From NCBI GenBank assembly GCA_032716605.1, contig CM064505.1, positions 47,937,762 to 48,001,761 of the forward strand: a DNA stretch of 64,000 nt. Direction: 5' to 3'. Below the pieces are notes generated by a model. That model had not been told where the DNA came from, made no database searches, and saw only the letters and a list, made by a program, of their open reading frames with translations. Made by a program: the position numbers and the translations under genes. This document shows, in pieces, positions 10,122 through 22,284 of the stretch. The stretch's first letter is position 1, and every line of letters starts with the position of its first letter. The DNA is from Paralithodes platypus. Taxonomy: Eukaryota > Arthropoda > Malacostraca > Decapoda > Lithodidae.

Positions 10122-11532
10122 CCAAGAAGGGAAAGAGAAATGACCCAGGAAATTATAGACCAGTCAGTTTGACAAGTGTTGTGTGTAAACTAATGGAAAC
10201 GGTAATTAGAGAAGGAATAATGGAGCATATGAAATCAAACCAACTTTTCAGTGGGAGACAGTTCGGATTCTTGCCGGGGAGGTCGACGGTACTACAGCTA
10301 ATTAAGGTGGTAGATGATTGGATGCAAATTCTAGAGGATGGTGATGTAATAGACGTGGTATATTGCGATTTTATGAAGGCCTTCGATAAGGTCCCACATA
10401 AAAGGTTAATAGAGAAAGTTAGAAGCTATAATATAGGGGAGAAATGTGTGAAATGGATAGAAGCCTTCCTGAAAGATCGGAGACAGAGGGTACTGGTGAA
10501 TGGAATAGGCTCGGGGTGGAGGGAAATTACAAGTAGGGTACCTCAGGGATCTGTGTTGGGACCACTACTGTTCGTTATATTTATCAACGACTTACCTGAA
10601 GTTATAACTAATGGAAGTGAGGTATACCTGTATGTGGATGACACTAAGATGTATAGAAGAGTGAGGAGTAAGGAAGATGTGGGTTTGCTTCAAGGAGATG
10701 TGGAGGGCATGAAGGGATGGTCTGAGCATTGGTTAATGCCTTTTCATCCAAAAAAATGCAAGTACATGCGGATTGGGACAAGCAAGATAGACAAGGTAGG
10801 ATACAGTATGTATGAAGCGATGGAGGAAGTGAATGCAGGAAAGGATATAGGAGTAGTGATAGACAATAAGTTAAATTTCTCAGAACATTTAGCGGAAAAG
10901 ATAAACAAAGCCAATAGAATTGTAGGGCTGATAAGGAGGACATTTGTGTCACTTGAAGAAATATTCAGGAATCTCTATACAGCGCTGGTTAGGCTGCACC
11001 TGGAATATGCGAACCAGGTGTGGGCTCCATATATGGTAAAGGATATAGAAGCAGTGGAGAAAGTGCAGAGGAGAGCTAGCAAGCTGGTACCAACGTTGAA
11101 GAACGCAGGCTATGAGCAGAGGTTGAGGACACTGGGGCTTCCGACACTGGCATATAGGAGAAAGAGAGGGGATATGATAAAGACTTTTAAGATAGTGTCA
11201 GGAAAGTATGATGAGGATGTGTGTGAAGGTATCTTCTTGATGTGGGAGGGAACAAGAACGAGAGGACACTCTAAGAAAATTTACAAAGAAAGAAATAGGC
11301 TTGAGAAGGCAAAGAACTCATTTTGTAATAAAATGGTAAATGAGTGGAACGCACTGCCCCAGTATGTAGTCGATTCCGAATCAATAAGGCAGTTTGAAAG
11401 TAATCTTGATAAAGCATGGGAAAGACAAGATTTGAAGTTTGATTATAAAGCAAAAATACAGAATAGTAAAAATGTTGCGTCTGCTACCGCCGCCGCCAAC
11501 ACCGTGAACGACCGCAGCAGTGCAAGTACTGG
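10122..11532 (+). pseudogene. CR1-like reverse transcriptase, C-terminus displaced
   Basis: An uninterrupted RT frame shows FGFLPGRSTV, YCDFMKAFDKVPH (motif A), SRVPQGSVLGPLLF (motif B) and YLYVDDTKMY (motif C, YVDD). A thumb region follows (LIRRTFVSLEE, HLEYANQVWAPY, VQRRASKLVP) and a C-terminal WNALP block. The only lesions visible are the missing N-terminus and the insertion. The codon split at 11531-11532 is completed by 12354, after which seven more codons lead to TAG, so excision of the insert plus one CTGG copy would preserve the frame. Confidence 0.85.
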
Positions 11533-12349
11533 TGCGGGGATCGGTTTTTACACCATACCCGAAAGAGGATTTATGGAGCTCCGATCTTACTCTCAACCAT
11601 CTGAACAATTTAACCAGCATACCTAATCTTCGTTAAATGCGGAAATAGCCTCACGAAAATATCATGCCCTGGTGGGGGCACGAACTCTCGACCCTTGGGT
11701 GTGAGGCAGGCACCTTACCAGTTAGACCAATAGAGATATCCCACTTGGCCTGTTCGGCTCAGGATATTTCCGCATCCGAGGTCTGTTTAGGCTAGCCTAT
11801 TTTCACTGACTTTACACTACTTCACCTTCCGGGAAGCGAAAGCTCCGAACAGAGAGGAACGAACAGAGAGGAACAAGCTTGAGCCGAATCGACCGAGAGT
11901 CCGTCAGAGAGATGAACGGGAATGGTGAGTCAACTTCACTGAGCGATGCTACACGCATCTACAAACTGCCCAGTTGGCAACTCGCTTGGGCGGCTGGCAA
12001 CTCCACAACCCAACCCAATCGAGTCTCACAACACTCCCTGCTCTCTCCTATCCTCTTCCTTGTCCTGTGGGGATCGGTTTTTACACCATACCCGAAAGAG
12101 GATTTATGGAGCTCCGATCTTACTCTCAACCATCTGAACAATTTAACCAGCACACCTAATCTTCGTTAAATGCGGAAATAGCCTCACGAAAATATCATGC
12201 CCTGGTGGGGGCACGAACTCTCGACCCTTGGGTGTGAGGCAGGCACCTTACCAGTTAGACCAATAGAGATATCCCACTTGGCCTGTTCGGCTCAGGGTAT
12301 TTCCGCATCCGAGGTCTGTTTAGGCTAGCCTATTTTCACTGACTTTACA
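11533..12349 (-). mobile_element. TRIM-like miniature LTR element, single copy, inverted
   Basis: This is the second copy of the 6696-8043 family, minus strand: LTRs at 11533-11815 and 12066-12349 and an internal region of about 250 bp. The flanking 4-bp duplication CTGG (11529-11532, 12350-12353) differs from the CTAG of the first copy. Both LTRs keep the tRNA-like module, here with a CTCACAC loop and AGTTCGTGCCC as the B box. Confidence 0.85.
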
Positions 12350-12420
12350 CTGGTACTGAGCTGGATACACAGGCCTAGTTTGCCTTTTTCCAGAGGATCT
12401 ACTGTAAGAAACTGTAAGAA

Positions 12421-12561
12421 CACACCACACTCTGTCTACCCAACCTCCCCAGACCCACAGAAAACATAACGGTACGCCCGTCTCGCCCTCCCACCAGGAC
12501 AACAAAAACCCAAGGTACAGGCCCCCCCCCCCCACCACCACACCCCAGTACCCCAGACAGT
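12421..12561. other. C-rich flank of the gypsy element
   Basis: Contains a poly-C tract near 12520. A phrase here (ACGGTACGCCCG) resembles one at about 31240 on the other side of the gypsy element, so both flanks may come from one repeat family. Confidence 0.4.
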
Positions 12562-14684
12562 TGTTACGACCGGGGCTACGAATAAAACAAGGGCACTTAA
12601 TGATTGGACTAGTTGATTGTGGTGTGGTTGAGTGGATAAAGAGAAGTACTTTGAGGTGGTATGGTCATGTTCAGAGAATGGATGAAGACAGAATGCCAAG
12701 AAAGATATATGGGAGTCAGGTGAGTGGAACCGCTAGTAGTGGAAGACCACCTATGGTATGGGAAAAGAAAGCGGAAAAATATATTGAAGAAAAACTCCCA
12801 CGTAGTGGAAGGGGCATTGTGGCACGGGCAAAGGAGGCATGTCTTGACAAAGTAGCTTGGAGACGTTTCTGTCATGGCCATCCTCTAGTGGGGGTTTCCC
12901 AGGGGGAAGCAAGGCGTCGGAGATGATGATGATGATGATGACTAGTAATAGGGCACTATGCAACAACGGTACGCTAGATCCAAACCCTCGAACTTATATA
13001 CCGGCGAACAAAACACTTATACCCTCCAGAGTTAATCTGCGATAGCGGGGTATCCTTAACTGGGCATAAATGTACTCTACTTCAGGCTAACCCACACTGG
13101 TATAGCCTGATAACAAACAAGATGCAAGTTACGTTAAAATGCATAAAAAGGAATATATGGAAAGATCAATTAAATCACTGCAAGATTTAATACAATAAAA
13201 AGATGCTTCAATACAGTTACTCTAAACAACAATAAACTCTTCACTCCTATCTGAAAGAAAGTGAAGTATAGTCCTACAGCATAGACCTGGAAACTTCTGA
13301 AGAAAGTCTGATGCTCATAAGATGCTCGTATCTTAAACTATATAAAGGCAGGAGGCAGGACACCACACGTGTAAATTGAATACACTAAAAGATAGGACAT
13401 ATAATGTTAACTGACACGAGAATACTATAAATGCGCAACGGTAGCAATGCTCGACACTAAAAGAAGTACTTCCTCATCAACGAAACAGTCTGCTATGTTT
13501 GTGCGGCTCAACAACAACCTAGACTAATAAATGCTGTGAATAATAATGCGTACATATCAAAGAGCTTATATTAAATACTAACAAGTGTCTACTCGATTAA
13601 TAATGTCTAGCTGGGCTACTCTAGGTAAGGAACTGGGGTTTAGCAAGACAGGCTCGCAGCCTAGCGATGTCCTTAAGACTGCATCCTTTAAGTTACGTTA
13701 ATTGACTAGGGTACTCTCTCGATAGATCCAGATCACAAGTATCTGGTTCTATCCTGGCGACCCTCAAAAGACAAGCAAAGAGGCAGCAAAGTGTGGAACT
13801 GGTACAGGCCAAAACCGTCAGTCAACACAATGCTGCACTCGCAAAGGACGCAACCGAAAAGACAACCCAGGCTACCACAGGACCGGTCAAAGTCGTGTAG
13901 GTATAAGCAAACCGTACACACATCGGAGACAACGACTACAGTTACCCTATCCCAGTCTAGCATTAAATAAAAGAGCAGAAACACTAAATCAATAATGGAG
14001 ACACACACAAAGTTCCCAACCTATTCCAACTAAGAACCCTCAAACCTATTCTAAGTACATGTAAATATCTCTGAGGACGGCGCATGCAATACAATGGGCC
14101 GGCTATGGAAATCGTATGCAGAACCCAAGGGGATAAGTAATTGAATAAAGGCGAGAAGTAATGGAAAAGAAGAAGTTCAGAGAGAGAAACAGTGGTAAAG
14201 GTGGTGATCGGGGGAGAGTATGCAAAGGGATGTTAGAAGCACGCGCGCCAAGCCTGTCCTGACGAGGACAGCTCCTGGGGACCCTCATGTAGGAGGCAAG
14301 TTACACAGGAGCCCGCAAAGGCGCGATGGTCGGCCAATCATGGGCCGATACGTCACAAGACAGCAGGTGTCACGTGACACAGCCAGACACGCCGGCCAAT
14401 GGCGAGCGAGAGGCAGGAATGCTCCCGCACCTACAGACACTCACTACCATCTCGCTCTGAAAGTCTTTCTCATTCCCACGCTGGTACTATCATCACTACT
14501 ATTGATATAAAATATAACCCGTTGTCAAAGACGAAAACAAAGACCACCACTGGACTGCCTGTGACAATGCGATTACTAGGAAAGAAAGAACAGCATTCTC
14601 GGATAACTGTAGCCCATTTCGATGTCCCTGGCGAGCGCTAGTGGCTAACGAGAGGCGATTCTGCCAACGCTGGTAGACGTCACA
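12562..14684 (-). repeat. Gypsy 3' LTR (contains LINE insert)
   Basis: About 1780 bp of LTR plus a 326-bp LINE end and its target duplication. It pairs base for base with 29434-31199 apart from about 17 differences that I counted, including a 27-bp segment (around 14332-14358) missing from the other copy. Confidence 0.9.
12614..12939 (+). mobile_element. RTE-like LINE 3' end with (GAT)n tail
   Basis: GACTAGT at 12607-12613 and 12940-12946 flanks the insert, and the partner LTR (near 29476) shows the empty site. The fragment encodes a LINE C-terminus (STLRWYGHVQRMDEDRMP, SSGRPPMVW, AWRRFCHGHP) and ends in (GAT)n, a microsatellite tail seen in RTE-type LINEs. It is strongly 5'-truncated. Confidence 0.8.
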
Positions 14685-15134
14685 CCCCGCCCAAGATATG
14701 GGACGCTCAACATTAGGCGAGCACCATATCTGACAAGGCAGAATGCCGACAAGACCCGCCACACCTAGCCACTCCACCAGAAATGAAATGCAAAGCTCAA
14801 TTCTTACATAAAACAACATATTAACATAAAAAGAAAATATTACAACCCCTCCCAACACAATAGTATAATTTAGCCTGCTATGCTCCCTGAGCGAGCTTCA
14901 CAGAGCCCAGCCTACTAAGTGAAAGACAGGTTCAACTTAGGACTTTAGCTATAACATTGGCAATTACAATTAACTATAAAAAAGAAAGAGTTTTTATGTG
15001 ATTTTTTATTTAATTTTAATGTTGTTTTTGACGGCTGCTCTACAGGGGCAAGCCTGGTTTTTCTCCACTCTCAAACACACACTTGACTGAACGGCGAGGG
15101 TTCTCCTGCAAACATACCCTCCCGTGACAAACAA

Positions 15135-16087
15135 TCAGCCAAAACATTGCCCTTCAGTGCCACACATCCAACTTGTGTTCCGGCAGCAAAACAACACCTG
15201 GCACTGATAAACTGCCCAGTTCATCACAAGACTGGCACTTCTCTTCGCTCTCTCCGGCAACGGGACCTGCCAATAACCTTTCACTAGTTCTACCTTCGTG
15301 ATAAATGAGGCAGCCCCGATGCGGTCTATGGTGTCGTCAACTCTGGGTAATGGATAGGCGTCTGTCAGGGATAATGCACCCACACTCTTGCAATCAACAT
15401 ACACACGGATCTTGCCACTCAACTCAGGTTGCAAACTCACTGGCAACAACCACTCACGATATCCCTTATCCCTCAGACCCTTTTTCCATATGTAGTCTAG
15501 CTCTGCTTTCACAATAGGCTGTCGAGCAGGATTTATACGGTAGGGAATTAACTTGAGCCTTGCACTGTCTCCAGCCTCCATGTCGGATTCTACCCCGTAC
15601 ATCAGGCCTGGAGAAGCAAAAAACATGCGGACGTACTGTCACAGCCTAGTAAACAACTTCTCTTGACGCTTAGGAACAAGAGGTTGCAACTTATCTCGAA
15701 GAACAACATGCTCATTGCCCTCCCACAACCCAGCCGAGACCGCAGTTTCTACACTATAGTCTCCCTCCTTCTCCACCTTTGTTCCTAGAACAGCCAGGTC
15801 ATGAGAGGGACAATCTGTACCACCTGTGCAGTCACTCCCATAGTTCATAATTGCTAAGGCTTCCCCGCCGATACCGTACATGCGCACCCCCGCATTCCTT
15901 ACGACTACATCTGCCTGCGCAGCATCAGCGCCTTCAGCGAAATGGCCAGATACAGTCGGTCTATGGTAGGGCTGTTGCATCTTACTAGAGCAGCATTGGG
16001 AGGCTATGCGACGACCGGGCGCATCCACTCCACAGCCAACCTCACCAATCTGCTCCATGTCCTTAGTCTGACCACCACCCTTGGCAG
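15135..16087 (-). pseudogene. Gypsy pol remnant with partial RT
   Basis: The 15135-15626 part carries the N-terminal RT region of Ty3/gypsy pol: IPYRINPARQP, the ELDYIWKKGL linker, YVDCKSVGALS, DAYPLPRVDDTIDRIG and KGYWQVPL. After this the frame degrades and the catalytic YxDD motif is not visible. The upstream part (to about 16087) is in the same frame but separated by a TGA at 15639-15641; it shows no domain I can name. The segment ends where the L1/Proto-like LINE inserted. Confidence 0.75.
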
Positions 16088-16089
16088 CC

Positions 16090-17337
16090 ATGGAAGAAGA
16101 GGAAAGGAAGGGGGGGAGAAAGGAATGTAGGAGGAAGAAGAAAAAGAAACAAGAATTCCATGGAGAGGATATGGGGGAAATAATAATTGGGTGTGTGAAT
16201 GTTAATGGATGGAGGCCGGGAATGATGGAGGAAATAGAGAGAGAAGCAGAGGAAGGAAGGTTGAATATTTGTGGAATAGTAGAAACAAAATTGAAGGGGA
16301 AGATAGAATGGGGAGGGGAGAAGTATGAAGTAATAGGGAAAGGAAGAGAGAAAACAAAGAAAAAGGGTGGAGGAGTCGCAGTGGTGGTAGAAAAAGAAAA
16401 ATGGGAAGTTGAGCAGGTGAACTTGGGGGAAGGGGAAGATCAGGAGGACATACTAGTAGTGAGGGTGGAAGGGAAAGGGGAAATGAAAAGAGCTAATTTT
16501 ATGCTGATTATATGCTATATGACGGTAGAGGGAGGGCTGAGAGAGAGGGAGGAAAATCGGAGAAAATACGAAGTAATAAGGGCTGTGATGAGAGGAAACG
16601 AAGATGAAATCATAATAATGGGGGATATGAATGCTCACACAGGAATCTTAGGGGAACAAATCAATAGGAATGGGAAGTTATTGTTAGACCTATGTGAGGA
16701 TGAACAGTTAGAAAATTTGAATATGGTAGAGGCGGAGGGGAAAGTAACATGGAGAGGAAGAGAAGGGAGGAGGTCAGCTATTGATTATATATTAGTGAAC
16801 AGGAAAGCAGGAGAGAGAGTGATAGAAATGGTAGTAGATGAAGAAAGAAACTTTGAAATAAACAGTGACCATAACCTGTTGAAACTAAGATACAGCATAA
16901 AGTTTCACAAGGAGAAGATAGAGAAGTGTAGAGAGGCTAGTAAACCAGAAAGATGGAAAATGAAGGAGGCGGAGTGGGGGAGGTTTAGGGAGGAAATAGG
17001 GAATATGGATATAGATGAAGTGGGGGGAGGGAGTGCAATGCAAATTGATAAGAGGATAGAGAGGGAAATAAATAAGGTAGCAGAGAGAGTGTTAGAGAAG
17101 GAGAAAATAGGGAGGAAAGGTAGAGGAATGAAAGGGTGGTGGAATACAGACATTAAGGAGGCGAGGAAGAAGAGGAAAGAGAGGAATAGGATTAGGAAAG
17201 AGTTGGAGAAGGGGAAAAAGAGAGGGGAAAATATAAGTGAGGAGGAAATTCGAATAGCAAGGGAAGAATACGAGAGGGAAAGGAAAAACAAACAAAAAAT
17301 AATAAGAGGAGCAATAGAGAAGCATGAACAGAAATAA
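16090..17337 (+). pseudogene. LINE AP-type endonuclease domain
   Basis: After a short basic N-terminus come the endonuclease motifs in order: IGCVNVNGWR, CGIVETKLKG, GGGVAVVVEKE, IIIMGDMNAHTG, SAIDYILVNR and NSDHNLLKLR. A Lys/Arg/Glu-rich linker follows. A TAA at 17335-17337 ends the frame, but the same frame continues directly into the RT, so this is one nonsense change in a single long ORF. The reading frame is rich in Glu, Lys, Arg and Gly, as the purine bias predicts. Confidence 0.85.
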
Positions 17338-19569
17338 ATTGACAGGATAAAAGAGAAGGGGGACAAAGGAAAAGCTGAGTGGTATAGATGGCTAAAAAGA
17401 GAAAAAAGGAGGGAAAAGGTAGTAGTGGAGCTGAATGTAGGTGGGGAAAAAGTTAGGGATGTAAATACAATTGGAGAGGAAATAAAAAGATACTGGGAGG
17501 AAGTGGGAGTGGTAAATGACCAAATAAGAGTAGGGCAATGGAATATTGAACTAAATGAGGAAGAAATAGATGAAAATATGAATGAGATGGTGAGTGAGGA
17601 GGAGATTAGGAGTGTGAAGAAGCTGAAGAGAAACAAAGCGGCAGGGCCGGATGGGATAACAGCAGAGATGTATATTGAAGGAGGGGAGATGATAGTTAGG
17701 ATGTTGAAGAAGCTATTTGATAAAATATGGGAGGAGGAAGAAATACCAGCAAGATGGAAAGAAGAAAGGGTCACATTGATTTACAATGGAGGAGCAAAAA
17801 ATGTGCACGAAATGGGGAGTTATAGACCAATAACGGTAATAAACATAATAAATAAGATATTTTATGGGATACTAAAGGAGAGGGTAGGAGAGTATGTAGA
17901 AGAAAGGATCCTACTTAGTGAAGAGCAAAATGGGTTTAGGAAGGGGAGAAGAGGAACAGACAATATATTTATATTAGATGAGATTATAGAGAAAAAGGCA
18001 AAGCAAGGGAAATGTGTGTTTATAGTGTGTTTGGATGTGGAGAAGGCATATGATAAGATTAGTAGGGGAGTTGCAGAAGCAGTGATGGAGAAACTAGGAG
18101 TGAGTAGGAAGATAAGGAACATGATAATGAATATGTATGAAGGGGCGGAGACAGAGATTGTGTGGAAAAATATTGCAGTGAAAGGAATCAGGAGAAGGAA
18201 AGGGTTAAGGCAGGGATGTAACCTGTCACCACTAATTTTTGCAATGTGCATGGAGGAGTTGGTGAGGAGAATTAAGAGTAAGGGTCAAGGAGTGAAAATA
18301 GGGCAGTATAGGCTAGCAATTCTGACGTTTGCTGATGATGTTGTGTTGATAGCAGAGACAGAGGAAGATATGGGGGAAATGTTACAGGAGGCGGAAAGGT
18401 TTGGCAGAGACCTAGAAATGAAGTTCAGTGTAGAGAAAAGCAGTATGATAGTAGTAAATGGACCAGAGGCAGTAGAAATGAGGATAGGAGGGGAAAGAAT
18501 AGAAACAAGGGAGGAAGCGAAGTATTTAGGGGTATGGATAGGGAGAGAAGGGCGACAAAGGACAATGAATGAGAAAATCATGAAGGTGGAGCAGTGTAGT
18601 GGGAAACTGTGGAATGTGACAAAAACCAGAGTAAATAAATATAAAATAGTAAGAGAGGTGTGGAAGGACTTTGAAGTGCCGAGAATAATGTACGGGATGG
18701 ATGTGAGAGGGAGTACAGGGGGAGAAATAAATAGACTGGAGACGGGACAAAATAAAATAGGAAGAATGGGGTTAGGAGCAAGAAGGTGGACAGCAAATGA
18801 AGCAGTGAGAGGGGAGATGGGATGGAGTACGTTTGAGGAAAGAGTGGCGAAGGCAAAGCTGAGGTACAAGAGTAGGTTGGAGGAGATGGAGGATAATAGG
18901 TGGCCAAGGAGAGTGTATGAATGGGGGGAACCGGGGGAGGGGAAGAGTAGATGGGCAAAAGAGTGTAAGAGAAAACTGAAAAAAATAGGAGTGAAACAAA
19001 GAAGGGTGGGAGAGGAGTGGAGAGATGTAGGGAGTAATGCAGGGGTCAGGGAAGGAGACTAGAGAAAGAGATAGGAACGAGAGTGAAGGAAGTAGGAAGA
19101 CAGGAATGGAAGAGAAATATGGAGAAGAAAAGTACACTGATAAGATATAGAAGCAAGGGGAGACCGAGAAAAGAGGAGTTCTATGACGGAAGTTGGGGAG
19201 CTGAACTACTGTTTAAGGCTAGGGCAGGAGCATTAGAGACAAATAGGAGAACATGGATGTGGAATGGGGGGGTGAAAGAGTGTCTACAGTGTGAGGTGGG
19301 AGGGAGGAGAGTGGAGGAGACAATAGAACATATAGTGACAGAGTGCCAGGGGTATGCAGAGGAGAGATGGGTTGGAAAATGAGTTGAAACGGGTGGTAGG
19401 GGAGAGGGAATGGGAAGAACAGAAAGAGGAGGAGGAGGAGGGTGTAAAATTTGTGTTAGGTCTCGGGACAGAAGAGGGGGTAGATGGGGAAATGGGGAAA
19501 AGAATGAAGGTAGTGAAAAGATTCCTGGAGCAGGTGTGGCAGAAGAGAAAACGGAATAGAATAGAATAG
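17338..19569 (+). pseudogene. LINE reverse transcriptase and C-terminal zinc knuckle
   Basis: The RT shows NKAAGPDGITAEMY, GSYRPITVIN, QNGFRKGRRGTDNIF, VCLDVEKAYDKI (motif A), GLRQGCNLSPLIF (motif B) and LTFADDVVLIAE (motif C, FADD). FADD and RQGCNLSP resemble L1/Proto-type LINEs rather than the CR1 and I-like copies elsewhere here. A frameshift near 19050 leads into LLFKARAGALETN and the knuckle C-x2-C...H-x4-C (CLQCEVGGRRVEETIEHIV then TEC). Another shift near 19360 precedes the final frame ending at 19569. Confidence 0.85.
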
Positions 19570-19777
19570 GGTGAGGGGGGAGAAGGGGACCAGAGCGGGG
19601 GAGGAAGAAAAATGAGATTAAATAGTAGAGAGGGGAAAAGTTAAATTAAGGTAAGGAGAGAACAAGATATTGGGGGGTGGAGGAGGGGGTAAAATAAGGA
19701 GAGGAGAGTTCTGCTTAAGCTATATACTTCAATTCTTTTTCTTTAACTATCCTTTCTACGACTACATAATTTCTAAA

Positions 19778-22284
19778 CTAATTCTTAAATCTAGCTCTAG
19801 CTGTTTCTGGAGAAGTCACCGGTGCATAGGTGAGCTGGCTTTGAAAAGGGACAGCAACTCCACAAAAAGAAGAAGAAGAAGAAGAAGAGGGTCGACCCTG
19901 ACCTGACAACCATGCCAAAGCCTCGTCGCCCACCTTGAACCACTGAAACAACGAGGCCAACGGTCTACTCACACTCAAGTGACCTGCCAGCGGAACCTCG
20001 TGCACCGCATGAGTTGTGAGGCCTGGGTGCTCGGCATAAACAGTGGGGTATGAACCGAGCAGGGGCTGGAGCGCTGCACCCTGCTGCTCAGGCAGGTGCT
20101 CTAGCGCTTCCACAGCCACCTGGCTCGTGTCCCCCGCCCACTGCTCCACCGAGACATGACAATCCCAACTCTCCTCCACCTGAGCCCCACTGCCCCCCTC
20201 TCCTTCTCCACCTTGGCCGCTGCAGACCAACATAGGGACAGTAGGCTGCTCAGGTGGTTGCCTCACAAACTCCTTTAACAGGTTCACATGACATGCCTCC
20301 CCGTCCTCAAGATCAATAGCCCCGTTCCCACAACTCTCCTCCACCTGGGAACTACTCTGTCGCGGAGTGCCATCACGCCCTACCATGTCCCTAGGGGGGA
20401 CAGGTTCTGGGGCCACTCCGGAGCTCATCTTTGGTGCTAATACTGAGTCGCCAAGAAGAGCCGCTGGATCAAAACTCACAAAACTTCTCCCAACTTTAGC
20501 TTTCTCCTTCCGACCGTTCCTCCGCTGGTCTAGAGACTGAGGAATAGGCTGTGACACCTTAGATGCATGAGATCGGATGACAACACACGCCATCTGCTGT
20601 AATTGACACCTCTCGACCAACTTCTGCCCCTCCCTACTCACGTCGGCCGCCCTCTCGGCAACGACTAAGGGTGGAACCTCAGAAGTAGGCACCGCAAAGT
20701 CGTTGCCGAGAAGAAGGTCGACGCCCTCTACTGGCAGTTTCTCTACGATTCCAACATCTATCTCTCGTGTCACACCATCAACCTCCAGCTCCACTCGAAC
20801 CAACGGGTATGACCGTGTAGCATTAATACCCTGCACCACAACTACCCGTGCCGCGTTTATAGGTTGGCCTGTAAAGTTTTTCATCAGAGTCTGGGATGCA
20901 CCTGTATCACACAACAACTCCAACCCATGCTTGCAACCAGCCCAACTCACGCAGCCACGCCCTCTATGGTCGCAAAAAGCATCGCGGACAGGTTTCGAGC
21001 CTTCCGGACCCTCCTTCACTGGCTGTGCCCCCACATCTGACATATCACCCCGGGTAAATGCAGAAGACCTCAGAGACACCCCAATGTTGCTAGCCAAAGA
21101 CACGACTGCTGTAGGTTGGTTACTAGGGCAGGAATGTGCAAAATGCCCCTTGTTATGACACTTAAAACACTCTACTTCACCCTTGGACTTCCCGTGAGGT
21201 GGGGAAGTGCCCTGACCTTTCTTAAACGGGACGGTTTTTGGTTTGTGATCAAAATTAGTATCATTGCTCTTACTTTCGTTATTAAATGTTGCATCACTGA
21301 CTCGGGGGGGTGGAGTGTTGCACTCCTTGTTAACTGCATCGGTCCGTTGTGCAGACCCGCACCCACGAATCAGCGATACTCTCAGGTCAGCCAACTCACT
21401 TGCCTTTTGTAGAGTTTTAGGTTGTTTCTCTTTGAGGTTCAAAGTCAGGTCGCCGCCTGTGCATTTAAAAAATTGCTCTAGAAGGAATAACTGCTCAATC
21501 TCTTCGAACGTCGTCACCTTCTCTGACCTCAGCCATTTTCTCAAAGCATCAGACAGTTCCCGGGCATGTTTTAGAAAAGTGCACTCACGACCCTTCGTAA
21601 CACCCCGAAACTTCAACCTATATGTCTCTGGTTGTAACTCGTACGCCTGCAGAACAGCTTCCTTCAATACCTCATAATCGATGCAAGACTCCAAGGGCAA
21701 CGCATCATATGCCTTGAGTCCTTTGCCAACCAACCTAGAGGAAACAAGGGCTGCCCACTTAACCTCGGGCCATTGGTGCTCCCGGCACTTCTTCTCAAAA
21801 CGCAGGAAAAACTCGGTGACACCCGACTCGTCAAATGCAGGGACTAACTTAAGAAGGTGCGATAAAGAGTGATCAAGACTTCGATTCCCAGAACCGAGAC
21901 GCTGCCCTGTCGACTCCACCCGAGACTTCTCAAGCTCTATGTCTGCACAGTACTTCGTAGCCTCAACCTGAAGCTCAGCCTCACGTATGGCCTTTCGTTG
22001 CTCGAGCTCAGCCTCATGCTTTCGTTGCTCGAGCTCAGCCTTTCGCTGCTCGAGCTTATGCTGCTCAATCTCAGACTGCTGCTTAAGTTTGGCGAGCTCG
22101 AGCTGAAACAACATCTCGGAAGACAAACCCTGAGGAGGGGGTGCTACTATTGGGGACCCACCCCGTGAATCACCTAGAGGCATACCCAACCGCCAGCGGG
22201 CATCGGCCTGCGGGAACGTACCCAGCTCCGGAACCCGAGGGGGCGCCATGGTAGGAGTCGAGTGGAATGGGGGCTGGGCAGAAG
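19778..22284 (-). pseudogene. Gypsy gag-protease ORF (main exon)
   Basis: An open frame of about 840 codons. It opens with a short proline-rich segment, then a Glu/Gln/Lys/Arg coiled coil (LEQRKAELEQRKHEAELEQR). A capsid region like the SCAN-related gag of gypsy elements follows (LVPAFDESGVTEFFLRFEK, EAVLQAYELQPETYRLKF). Next are one CCHC knuckle, CFKCHNKGHFAHSC, and an aspartic protease, LLCDTGASQTLM, with VDLLLGNDFA. The distal part contains a pre-RT phrase (VYAEHPGLTTHAVHEV) and ends in a low-complexity Ser run from a (CTT)n tract at 19866-19885, so the gag-pol junction is rearranged. The gag start is separate, at 24727-25056. Confidence 0.85.

Larger units (their letters stand above)
10122..12420 (+). 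mobile_element. 5'-truncated CR1-like LINE
   Basis: The copy begins inside the RT (KKGKRNDPGNYRPVS), runs to a stop at 12376-12378 and ends in two copies of the 10-mer ACTGTAAGAA at 12401-12420. Short tandem repeats rather than poly(A) at the 3' end are a CR1-type feature. A miniature LTR element interrupts it at 11533-12349. Confidence 0.85.
16088..19710 (+). mobile_element. L1/Proto-like LINE with extreme purine bias
   Basis: Inserted antisense to the gypsy pol gene. Boundaries are approximate, set by the start and end of the purine-rich composition. It carries an endonuclease, RT and C-terminal zinc knuckle. I saw no clear poly(A) tail and no certain target duplication. Confidence 0.8.

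Noticed and set aside
14250..14300. Hammerhead ribozyme core (CTGACGAG)
   Set aside because: The flanking bases form a simple TGTCC/GGACA hairpin and there is no GAA plus third stem in the required order.
16905..17774. Long minus-strand ORF rich in Ser, Phe and Leu
   Set aside because: It is the complement of a purine-only coding strand; the plus strand carries endonuclease and RT motifs, so this is a shadow. The same applies to other minus-strand ORFs up to 19137.
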